A stretch of DNA of 64,000 nucleotides, from assembly GCF_022921055.1 (NCBI RefSeq), contig NZ_CP095061.1, positions 783,501-847,500 of the forward strand, in the 5' to 3' direction. The first letter of the stretch is position 1. Each line of letters starts with the position of its first letter. The notes under the pieces were generated by a model that was not told the origin of the DNA, made no database searches, and saw only the letters and a list, made by a program, of their open reading frames with translations. Of the stretch, positions 11,101-19,016 are shown in pieces. This DNA comes from Hymenobacter volaticus. Its GTDB lineage: Bacteria > Bacteroidota > Bacteroidia > Cytophagales > Hymenobacteraceae. The position numbers and the translations under genes were made by a program.

Positions 11101-12347
11101 TTCGAGCGGTTTTATCAAGCCCCGGCCCTGATACCGGTGGTGCGCGAACTGGTACGGGCTTGGGCTTGGCGCTGGTAAAAGAACTAACAGAACTGCACGG
11201 CGGCACCGTAACCGTGGCAAGTGAACCAGGGCAAGGAGCAGTATTCAGTGTGTGGCTGCCACGGCAAGCAGCAGTAACACCAGGGAAAGAACCACCAAAC
11301 GAGCCGGTAGTAGCAACTGCTGAACTCAAAGAAGCCGCCGTTGCGAATGAGGCCCCAAGAAAGCTAGCGCCAGCCAATGACATCGACACGTCGCCGGCTG
11401 CTACAGTTCTAACTCAAGAAGCGCATTTGCCAGCCGCTGCGAGGACTACCGACTCAGTTAGGGCTCCGGCAACGGGCGAAGAGCCGAGGGCAGAAGTTGC
11501 CGTTGTTCTGATTATAGAAGACCAGTCAGATATGCGCCAGTTCATCTATGAGACGTTGGCGCCGGGCGGCTACCACTTGCTGGAGGCAATTGACGGAACG
11601 GTTGGTATGGCCTTAGCTCGCGAGGTGGTGCCGGATTTGGTACTTTCCGATATTATGATGCCGTCTGGCCCCGACGGCTACCAGGTGTGCGAACAACTAA
11701 AAACCGACCCCACCACCAGCCATATTCCAGTAGTGTTGCTTACGGCCCGTGCCGACCCGCGCGACAAACTGCAGGGCTTGGAAACCGGTGCTGATGCGTA
11801 TGTAGCCAAACCCTTTAACCCGCGTGAGCTACGGGCGCAGGTGCGTAATCTGCTGGCGTTGCAACAGCGGTTGCAGGCGCGATTCGTGGGCCAATCAACG
11901 TTGCCCGTTGATGCAAGCAACGAAGCACTTCAGCCAGTGAGTCCAGCGCCTTCCACTGTCGTGGCCTCCTCCGTAATGCTTTCGCCCTTAGAGCAGCACG
12001 CTGCTGCCGTGGCTGCGCTGCCTTCTCTCGATCAGGCGTTCCTGCGCCGTGTCGAGCAAGCCGTTGAAAGCCACCTCGATGATGGGGATTTCAGCGTGGA
12101 AGCACTCAGCCAGGAAGTGAACTTGAGCCGAACCCAGCTGCACCGCAAGCTCAAAGCCCTCACGGGACAAGCTCCTAGCGACTTTATTCGGAACACGCGT
12201 CTGCTACGGGCTCATGCGTTGCTGCAAGGCCAAGTGGGGAACGTAGCCGAGGTGGCTTATCGAGTTGGCTTTAACAGCCCGGGCCACTTCAGTACCAGCT
12301 TCAGCAAGCTGTTTGGGTACGCGCCCAGCGAAGTGAACAAGGGGTAG
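8151..12347 (+). CDS. hybrid two-component sensor/AraC regulator (three frameshifts)
   Basis: The reading spans about 1400 residues if one G/C is restored at 8228-8231, 9056-9060 and 11126-11128. The order is: a signal peptide from ATG 8151 (MPHRYAFILRCLVIG); a periplasmic two-component-regulator propeller with many GxxWxGT-type blades; a Y_Y_Y domain; a membrane segment (WWAYLLYAGVFGALLYGV); a HisKA domain with SHEFRTPLTLILG; a HATPase ending in the GTGLGLALVKEL G-box; a receiver with VLSDIMMPSGPDGYQ; and a C-terminal AraC helix-turn-helix (VAEVAYRVGFNSPGHFS). Such proteins sense outer-envelope saccharides or related ligands and switch nearby genes directly. No polysaccharide locus adjoins it, so its target is unknown. 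Confidence 0.9.
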
Positions 12348-12690
12348 GAAGGGGCAGGCAAATAGCAAGTAGTACCACATGTTCCCGGCGCCTGGCAGTC
12401 AGATAGGGCTCGACCGTCACCGGCAAGCCACGCATTGTGGCTGGTTGCCGATGAAGCTCTGCTCTCTGGCCCGAACAAAATTCAGGTTTCCCATTGGGTG
12501 CAACCAGCGCAGATGGATTTGCAACCTGCGCGAATGTCGCGCGGTGGCAAACGCCCTTCTTTTGTGCCGTTGGCAAGCTGTGATTTTACAGATGCTACGG
12601 TTAGCAAGCTCCAGTATAGTTTCAGTTTGTGCGGTGGCGTCCCCGATGCCTTAACAGCAGACTCTCTTCCATCCCAATTATCTATTCTTA
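12348..12690. other. non-coding or degenerate stretch
   Basis: This region follows the hybrid regulator. Short frames exist on both strands but none has protein-like composition, a plausible N-terminus or family resemblance. I see no promoter or terminator. Confidence 0.4.
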
Positions 12691-13190
12691 ATGCCCCTTT
12701 TTCAATATTTCTCTCGTTCCATGGTGTTGCTATTCTGCAGCAGCTTCCTGCTAGTCAGTGCTTGCAGCGACGATAAAAAAGAAGCCCAATCAGTTGGCGA
12801 TGGTAGCGTCACTTGGACGTACAACACCTCCAGATATGCCAGCACCAACTTCCTGAGTGCTATTATCAAGAGCACTGCTAGGCTTCTCATTACGGCCAGT
12901 TCGGCCGACCTAAAAAACGCAGTGCTACTAGGGCTAGATAGTATTGGCACTAAGGGCATGGCCACGGTTGCCCTGCGCAATGGCTTACCCAATACGACAA
13001 GGCCGCACCGAAAATCAGTGGCACGTTCAGCTTCACGGCCGGAGCCGTGCCCAACGACAGCGTCACCGGCTAGCAGAGCGTGACCAACGGTAGCTTTAGC
13101 TTCCCAAGTTCTGGTGGGCTACCGTGTAAGCATAATACCCGCCGCCCGCTAGGCCATAGGTGTTACTCTACATATGTTTCACCTGACTAA
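12691..13190 (+). pseudogene. decayed lipoprotein gene, DUF6252-like
   Basis: The first frame begins MPLFQYFSRSMVLLFC and reaches a lipobox-like LLVSACSDD near residue 27, followed by DGSVTWTYN and SSADLKNAVLLGLDS. This pattern resembles small Bacteroidetes lipoproteins of the DUF6252 type; that assignment is tentative. The frame is lost at the CCC run 12988-12990; after restoring one C it continues through KISGTFSFTAGAVPNDSVTG. It then meets an in-frame TAG at 13071-13073, beyond which similar sequence (QSVTNGSFSFPSS) continues to a stop at 13188. The stop cannot be explained by the homopolymer artefact, so this copy is probably dead. Confidence 0.5.
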
Positions 13191-13452
13191 TGCGCTACTT
13201 GGCTTGGCCTGCCAGCTAAGCACAACGTGAACTACCAACCAGTTCACCACCGGGTGCATACTGGCTTCGCTGCTCCGCTTCCGACGGCAGCAAAAGCACT
13301 CCCTGCTACTAGCGGAGTTGCGTGTAATTGAACCTCTATATCTGGTAAGGAGCGGCCCCGTGGCTTATCAGGGGCACTTCCACCGACGCTAGTTTCCGCT
13401 CTGATGCCGGGCATACTTGCCTTGCTGTTTCTACTTCCTCATCGTTCGAAAC
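13191..13452. other. non-coding stretch
   Basis: No gene-like frame, RNA or repeat was recognised between the lipoprotein pseudogene and the small membrane ORF. Confidence 0.4.
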
Positions 13453-13629
13453 ATGAAAGCCGCTGCCTTTTTTCTTAAGCTACTGTTTAGTGCATTAGTA
13501 CTCACGACGCTGGTGCTATTGGTATTCGAGGTAGCGCAAGTCCGCCGTTCGACCACCCAACCAGCCTATATGCACCCCAATACTACGGCGCCTTCCGTGT
13601 ACAATTACGTCCGCTACGCCCGGACGTAG
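13453..13629 (+). CDS. possible 58-residue membrane protein
   Basis: From ATG 13453 the product starts MKAAAFFLKLLFSALVLTT and continues through a long Leu/Val-rich segment that would span the membrane once, then a short polar Thr/Pro/Tyr-rich tail. It could be a signal-anchored peptide or a fragment of a larger lost gene, since the surrounding kilobase is degenerate. No family is recognised and no promoter or terminator supports it. Confidence 0.35.
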   Translation: MKAAAFFLKLLFSALVLTTLVLLVFEVAQVRRSTTQPAYMHPNTTAPSVYNYVRYART

Positions 13630-13755
13630 CCCCACTACAAGTCTTTGCTAGTCACATGATTGTGTGATTGTGGTGCAGCTTCAATTTCGCGTGTTTGTGG
13701 TTGGCCCGGCTGCGGCCCTCGGTTTTCTATTGGTTTTCTGTCTACACCCTTCTGT

Positions 13756-15938
13756 ATGAAAATACACTACTTCACCCCCTTGCTAGGCTTATTGACCACG
13801 GTTGCCATCGGGCAGCCTACCCCACCTGCAGCACCCTCGGTGCCGGCTTCCGACATGTACTTCGGAGTGAAGGTAGACGACCCCTACCGTAACTTAGAGA
13901 ACTTAAAAGACCCGGCAGTGGCCGCCTGGATGAAAACCCAGAGCGAGTACGCTCGCAAAACCCTAGACGGTATTCCGGGCCGGCAGAAGCTCATCGACCA
14001 GATGGTGGAATTCGATAAGCGCAAGGCTGCCCGCGTGAACGACTTGCGCGTAACCGACAACGACCGATATTTTTACTTCAAGTCGCGGCCCGAAGACCAA
14101 CAGCCCAAACTCTACTGCCGCGAAGGCTATGCGGGTGCTGAAGTGCTGCTCTTTGACCCCGAGAATTTCGAGAAGGGGAAAGTCTATACTATCAGTTCCT
14201 TCACGCCTTCTTTCGACGGTTCCAAAGTGGCCTTCGCCCTCAGTCAAAAAGGCGCAGAAATAGGGGAGGGGCACATCATGGATGTGAAAACCCGCAAACT
14301 TTACCCCGAGCGCATCAGTCCGCTGTCGTTGGGCGGGACCGGCGATTGGCTGCCCGACAACAATAGCTTCACGTACACGCCTCTCAATAGCGCCGACGTG
14401 AAAGACCCCGCGGCTCGCCTGAACACTCAATCATTTGTGCATCGCGTGGGCACGCCACAAAGTCAAGACAAGCCGGTGTTTTCAGCTAAAGTAGCCCCCA
14501 ACTGGCTATCAAGCCAGAAGAGTATTCTTACGCCTTCTACGAGAAGGAAAGCAAGCTACTTATCGGAATGCTATACACCGTAGATCGGTATCTGAAAGCC
14601 TACTACGCTCCACCTACGGAGCTGAAGAAGCCCCAAATAGCTTGGAAATTATTGTTTAAGCCGGAGCAGGAAGTAACCAACGTAGCTTCCGACGAGCAAT
14701 ACCTCTACTTCACAACCTCGAAAGACACGCCGCGTCAGAAAATCATGCGCACGCCAGTTGCCCGCCCCGACGTGGCCACGGCCGAGCTGCTGGTTCCCGA
14801 GTCGGCCAGCGAAGCCATCAACGATGAGCAACTCAAGGCGACGAAGGATGGATTGTATTTTGTGCGTACCAAGAACGGGGTGGAAGCCAAACTGTATTTC
14901 GTTGCGAAGAATTCGAAAGCTGTGCGTGAACTGAAGCTGCCGCAAGCCGCGGGCCGGCTGGAGCTGGTAGCCAAAAACACGAAGTCGTCGGACCTGTGGG
15001 TGACGATGGGCGGCTGGACCACTGACCGTAAGCGCTACCGCTACGACGTAGCCGGCGGCAAGTTTGTGGCCGAACCGCTGTCGTCGGAGGCGCAATACCC
15101 AGAATTTACCGACTTGGTAGTAAAGGAACTAATGGTGCCCTCGCACGACGGCACGCTGGTGCCTCTTTCCATTATGTACAAGAAAGGCACCCCCCGCAAC
15201 GGCAATGCTCCTACCCTTATGGTCGGGTACGGCGCGTATTCCCGGGCAATGGAACCTACGTTCATGCCGACTTTCTTGCTCTGGACGCAGCAAGGCGGTA
15301 TTCTGGCTTGTCCGCACGTGCGCGGGGGTGGGGAGCTAGGCGAAGCCTGGCATAAAGCAGGGCAGAAAACGACCAAGCCCAACACCTGGAAAGACCTCAT
15401 TGCCTGCGCCGACTACTTGGTGAAGAATCAGTACACCAGCCCCGGCAAAGTGGCCATTAACGGCGGCAGCGCGGGCGGCATCCTCATTGGCCGGGCCATG
15501 ACCGAGCGGCCGGACTTGTTTGCGGTAGCCATTCCAGAAGTAGGGATTCTGAACGCCGTGCGCATGGAAAATTCGCCTAACGGCCCCGCCAACACTCCGG
15601 AATTCGGCACCATGCAAAAAGAAGAGGAGGCCAAGGGTCTTCTGGAAATGGATGCCTACCAGCACCTCACGCCCGGCACCAAGTACCCCGCCACACTCGT
15701 TACGGCAGGCTTCAACGACCCGCGCGTAATTGCCTGGCAACCGGCCAAGTTTGCGGCCCGCCTGCAAGCTAGCAACACCTCCGGGAAGCCTATCTTATTC
15801 TTCACCGACTACGACGCTGGCCACGGTATCGGCGATTCCAGGCGGAAGCAGTTCGAAAGCATAGCCGACTTGCTGGCCTTTGGACTCTGGCAGACGGGCG
15901 CCCCGGGCTTTCAACCGCTCACTACGGCCGTGAAATAA
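13756..15938 (+). CDS. prolyl oligopeptidase family serine peptidase (one frameshift)
   Basis: The product of about 727 residues is an S9A peptidase that cleaves short peptides after proline. The start at 13756 gives a signal peptide (MKIHYFTPLLGLLTTVAIG), so it acts in the periplasm or is secreted. The N-terminal propeller entrance DDPYRNLENLKDP and the C-terminal alpha/beta-hydrolase domain are clear: nucleophile in GGSAGGILIGRAM, acid in GFNDPRV, and histidine in DAGHGIG. The frame breaks at the CCCCC run 14495-14499; adding one C joins VAP to QLAIKPEEYSY and restores the propeller. It is probably intact in the organism. tmRNA lies downstream on the same strand after a repeat-containing gap. 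Confidence 0.92.
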
Positions 15939-16103
15939 AGCAACCATCTAAAACACGAAGAACGATAGGCAACAGCCTAGCACACCAGTCAGGAGCAGAA
16001 GCAACTCGTGTGTTCATGTACTGAAGTTGCGCAATATGCTTTCATGCTACCGAAAAAAGGAAAGCCAAAAACTGCCTCGTAGAGCTAGTGGGACTGTTAG
16101 TAT

Positions 16104-16175
16104 CATTCCGAGCAGAGCCAGGAACCTGAGTGAAGTCACTGAAGAAACACACTCAGATTCCTCTCGGGACGGAAT
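16104..16175. repeat. imperfect palindromic intergenic repeat
   Basis: Left arm ATTCCGAGCAGAGCCAGGAA... and a right arm ending TCTCGGGACGGAAT are inverted copies of about 26-28 bases with a few differences, around a loop rich in A. The sequence type (ATTCCGAGC...AGGAA) is one I associate with dispersed intergenic repeats of Cytophagales. It may also end the upstream transcript. Confidence 0.55.
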
Positions 16176-16226
16176 CATAAACGGGAACATTTTCGGTTGT
16201 TTGCAACGTTTTCTGGCTGATATGCG

Positions 16227-16234
16227 TACATTTG
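16227..16234 (+). promoter_or_regulatory. -7 box TACATTTG upstream of tmRNA
   Basis: TACATTTG fits TAnnTTTG and lies 39 bases before the mature tmRNA 5' end. A TTTG lies 23 bases upstream as a possible -33 box. Confidence 0.55.
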
Positions 16235-16273
16235 CACCCCGCTATTCGTGGCGGGTCTCGTTCTTTCTAATTT

Positions 16274-16640
16274 GGGGCTGACCGGAATTGACAGCTTGTG
16301 CAAGTCACGAGTAAGCGTGTCGGGAGTTGAGTGAATCTCCCGCCAAAAAATCATTCGAAAAACAACCGGCGAGTATAGCTACGCCATGGCTGCTTAGTCT
16401 AGGTACTAAGTAATGTCATCGTCCCGCATCCGTCTTCTTTTACACGGGTGAGTTCGGGGCGTCGTAAGTAGAAGATAGTGCCGAAGGAGGTGTGACTTCG
16501 GTGCGAAACTCAACTGCATCTAAGGGAGACCAAGGGCCTGATGTGCGCCTGGGCTTCCTCGAAAATTCAAGCATAGATACACACGTAGAAAGCTCGATGG
16601 TTTCCTTGTCTGGACCAGGGTTCGAATCCCTGCAGCTCCA
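16274..16640 (+). ncRNA. ssrA: transfer-messenger RNA
   Basis: The molecule rescues ribosomes stalled on broken mRNA. The 5' end GGGGCTG pairs with CAGCTCC at 16633-16639 to form the tRNA-like acceptor, with discriminator A at 16640, and a T arm with GGGTTCGAATCCC precedes it. The 5' segment GGGGCTGACCGGAATTGACA is typical of tmRNA. The tag frame starts at GGC 16368 and ends with TAG at 16395-16397, encoding GEYSYAMAA, very close to Cytophaga-type tags ending in YAMAA. The CCA end is not encoded. Length of 367 nt fits the one-piece form. Confidence 0.96.
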
Positions 16641-16643
16641 CAG

Positions 16644-16675
16644 AAAACGCCGCTTCCAGTCTGGGGCGGCGTTTT
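16644..16675 (+). terminator. terminator of tmRNA
   Basis: Arms AAAACGCCGC (16644-16653) and GCGGCGTTTT (16666-16675) are perfectly paired, and the T tract continues to 16676. It follows the tmRNA 3' end directly. Confidence 0.9.
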
Positions 16676-16789
16676 TGTTTTCCTGGAGTACGAGTTGTTG
16701 AAGGGCCGTAGCAACATAAATTCGAATAGCCCCATGAACCAAGGTTTTATTGCTACTTTACTGACGAGTAGCTTCTTAACCCTGCTTCT

Positions 16790-18307
16790 ATGGCTGCATT
16801 TTGTTACGCGTTGCTTATCAGTTTGTGTGTAGCATCTACCCAAGTATGGGCGCAGCAAAAGCCTCAGGCAACTGCCACTAGTGCTGCCGATCAAACGCCG
16901 CAGTATAAAGGTGGAGCCGACCAGATGATGGCTGATTTACAGCGCAATGCGCACTACCCGGCCGCCGCGTTGCGGGCTCAGGTTAGTGGTAGGGTGATTG
17001 TATCGTTTGTGGTCGAAGCAGATGGCTCGGTAGGGGAGACACATATTGTAAGTTCACCTTCGCCTTTACTGAATGACGCCGTATTGCAGGCCGTTAAAAG
17101 CTTAGGCGCTTTCACGCCTGCACAAGCCAATGGTAAGCCAGTGCGTGGGACGCTCACATGCCCGGTAACCTTCCGGATGACTAGTACCACAACTTCGCGG
17201 GCAGCCGCGCTGGTGCTAAGTTCGGGCCCACCAGTGCAGCCACAGGCTTTAGCGTCAGCCGAGAATACTGTAGTGTCTAAGCTGGTTGGCTTCCGAGACT
17301 CCACGTACAACCCCGACAAAAAGACAACTGTTATCTATCAGCACTATTTCACTTATGACCGCCAAGGACGGCCTGAAACGCACCGGCTTGATTACCTAAA
17401 CAATGGCCAACCAGCTTCTTCCCAGCAGCTGCGCTATCACTACCGGCCCGACGGTTTGCTAGCTTCCAAAACCAGCGACCATACCAAGTATGTGTATGAG
17501 TACACAAGCACTGGACAGTTAAGCGCCATTCTGCTTTCTATCTTGATGAAAGACCGGTGGAGATTGGTAGAAGAAACCCGACTTACTGAGAAAGAAGTTG
17601 GGAAGAAAAGCAACCGCGTAGTGTCACTCACGATGCGTAAAGTGCCGAACAATCCCATCCAGGATTCTACCAGGCAGCAGTATTGTGCCATCGACTACAC
17701 GATTTCAGCCCAGAATTCCATCATCAAATCGGCGGTGCTTAGCTATGGCTACAGGAATTTTGAGCGGCCCACTTCCTACACCTTCACGCAGGATACCAAC
17801 CCCAACCCATTTGAGGATTTGTTTGTGGAACGCTGGTATCAGTTTGAACTGGAGCGTAGCGGCCCACATAATCTAGTGACCGAAACACAGAACGGCCGAC
17901 TTTTCAAAGCATTTGCCTACACATACGATGCTGCTGGCTTGCCCCTGCAGTGCATCATTAGCAACGGCGCCCGCCAAGCCTACCGAGTGCAGCACTTCGC
18001 CTATGCCGATATTGTGGTACCAAGAGCTAGGCCGCTCACAGCTCTGGCCGCCGATTCGGTGAGTGGCTTGCGCATTTATCCCAATCCTGCCACTGCTACC
18101 ACACTTATAAAAGCCGCTAGCGTTGGGCCTGGTCAGGCGACGTTACGCCTGTATAACGCCAGCGGCCAGTTGGTGCGCCAATCTGTACATATGGTAACCA
18201 CTGATTTCAACGTCAACCTGTCGGTAGCGGGGTTGGAGAAGGGTGTGTACGTGGTAGAGGTAGCCGGTCCCACCGCCGTGGTGAAAGGAAAATTGCTAGT
18301 GGAATAG
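16790..18307 (+). CDS. secreted protein: TonB C-terminal domain plus T9SS sorting domain
   Basis: The 505-residue product starts with a signal peptide ending VWAQQ. Residues about 35-125 form a TonB C-terminal domain (YPAAALRAQVSGRVIVSFVV, DGSVGETHIVSSPS, LLNDAVLQAV, PVTFRM). The middle, about 150-410, has RHS/YD-like strands (YTYDAAGLPLQ, YHYRPDGLL). The last 80 residues are a type A T9SS sorting domain: LRIYPNPATATTLI, LYNASGQLVRQ, LEKGVYVVEV. No transmembrane anchor precedes the TonB domain, so it cannot act as a normal energy transducer. It is predicted to be exported and attached at the cell surface. The fusion is unusual; its role is unknown. Confidence 0.85.
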   Translation: MAAFCYALLISLCVASTQVWAQQKPQATATSAADQTPQYKGGADQMMADLQRNAHYPAAALRAQVSGRVIVSFVVEADGSVGETHIVSSPSPLLNDAVLQAVKSLGAFTPAQANGKPVRGTLTCPVTFRMTSTTTSRAAALVLSSGPPVQPQALASAENTVVSKLVGFRDSTYNPDKKTTVIYQHYFTYDRQGRPETHRLDYLNNGQPASSQQLRYHYRPDGLLASKTSDHTKYVYEYTSTGQLSAILLSILMKDRWRLVEETRLTEKEVGKKSNRVVSLTMRKVPNNPIQDSTRQQYCAIDYTISAQNSIIKSAVLSYGYRNFERPTSYTFTQDTNPNPFEDLFVERWYQFELERSGPHNLVTETQNGRLFKAFAYTYDAAGLPLQCIISNGARQAYRVQHFAYADIVVPRARPLTALAADSVSGLRIYPNPATATTLIKAASVGPGQATLRLYNASGQLVRQSVHMVTTDFNVNLSVAGLEKGVYVVEVAGPTAVVKGKLLVE

Positions 18308-18339
18308 CTAGCGGTAAACTATGCTCTGTAGGCACAAAA

Positions 18340-18365
18340 AAGCCCTGCCTTGTTAGGCCGGGCTT
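18340..18365 (-). terminator. terminator of the 42-residue membrane protein gene
   Basis: Arms AAGCCCTGCC and GGCCGGGCTT pair with one mismatch. A run of six A on the plus strand at 18335-18340 becomes TTTTTT after the stem on the minus strand. No such tract follows on the plus strand, so it serves a minus-strand transcript. Confidence 0.75.
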
Positions 18366-18417
18366 ATGAAATATAGTGTGTTACTACTTGCAAAAGACTC
18401 TTATAACCAAGGATTGG

Positions 18418-18546
18418 TTACCAACCGTAGGTGGACACGGCATACGTAAGAAACGAGAAAACCAGCGTGACGAGCAGGAAACCAATTATTGTGCTCGTTG
18501 CTACCTTCCGTTTTTTCGAACGTCGGCGTCGGCGTTTTTCAGGCAT
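18418..18546 (-). CDS. 42-residue basic single-span membrane protein
   Basis: On the minus strand, ATG at 18546 opens MPEKRRRRRSKKRK, a strongly basic N-terminus with eleven Arg/Lys in residues 4-14, then VATSTIIGFLLVTLVFSF, a hydrophobic segment long enough to cross the membrane once, and a short tail ending TYGW. The positive-inside rule places the basic head in the cytoplasm. The stop at 18420-18418 is followed some 50 bases on by a terminator whose T tract works only on this strand. That supports a real transcript. The gene faces its neighbours convergently. No family is recognised, and its role (perhaps binding ribosomes, nucleic acid or a membrane complex) is a guess. Confidence 0.6.
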   Translation of the reverse strand: MPEKRRRRRSKKRKVATSTIIGFLLVTLVFSFLTYAVSTYGW

Positions 18547-19016
18547 GGCGGGGTTTTTTGAGTGGAAATTGATATACGGCCTGCAGTATAATTACAGATT
18601 TTTCTATCCCGAAAATTTCTAGACTAATGGGCAACTTATGTTGACTAACAGCTATATATAGCAGGCGAATAGTATAAGGCCTTATGCTTGTAATAGCAGG
18701 ATAGTCATAAAAGCGTCTTTGTTGTTAAGGATGTATTGCTACCTAGGCTGGATTAGCTGTGTGCACTTACACTGCCGCTGGAATAAGCTTTTGTTTTTGC
18801 GCGCTAGGCTGCAGATAAGCCATTGGACTCTGAGTAGTGGCCAATGAATTAGGAAATGCAAACTAGCAGATCAACAGGCACTGCGTTTGGACGTGTCGAT
18901 GGTAAAAGCCGGAATTATATAAAGGAATAGATTTTCTATTGTCACATTTCATGGATAGGTTTGAGGACTACGCTTTAGGTAGTACTTGACCTGATTTCTC
19001 CACCTTAAATCATACT
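18547..19016. other. A/T-rich divergent region upstream of the M36 gene
   Basis: About 470 bases hold no plausible gene. They must contain the promoters of the 42-residue protein (minus) and of the M36 peptidase (plus); TAGTACTTG near 18979 is a weak candidate for the latter. No repeats or stable hairpins stood out. Confidence 0.45.

Larger units (their letters stand above)
15939..16273. other. intergenic gap with palindromic repeat and tmRNA promoter
   Basis: The gap contains the inverted repeat at 16104-16175 and the candidate tmRNA -7 box at 16227-16234. No protein-coding frame is convincing. Confidence 0.5.

Noticed and set aside
12435..12776. 113-residue plus-strand frame before the lipoprotein pseudogene
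   Set aside because: Composition is not protein-like, it overlaps the pseudogene start in another frame, and there is no promoter or homologue-like pattern.
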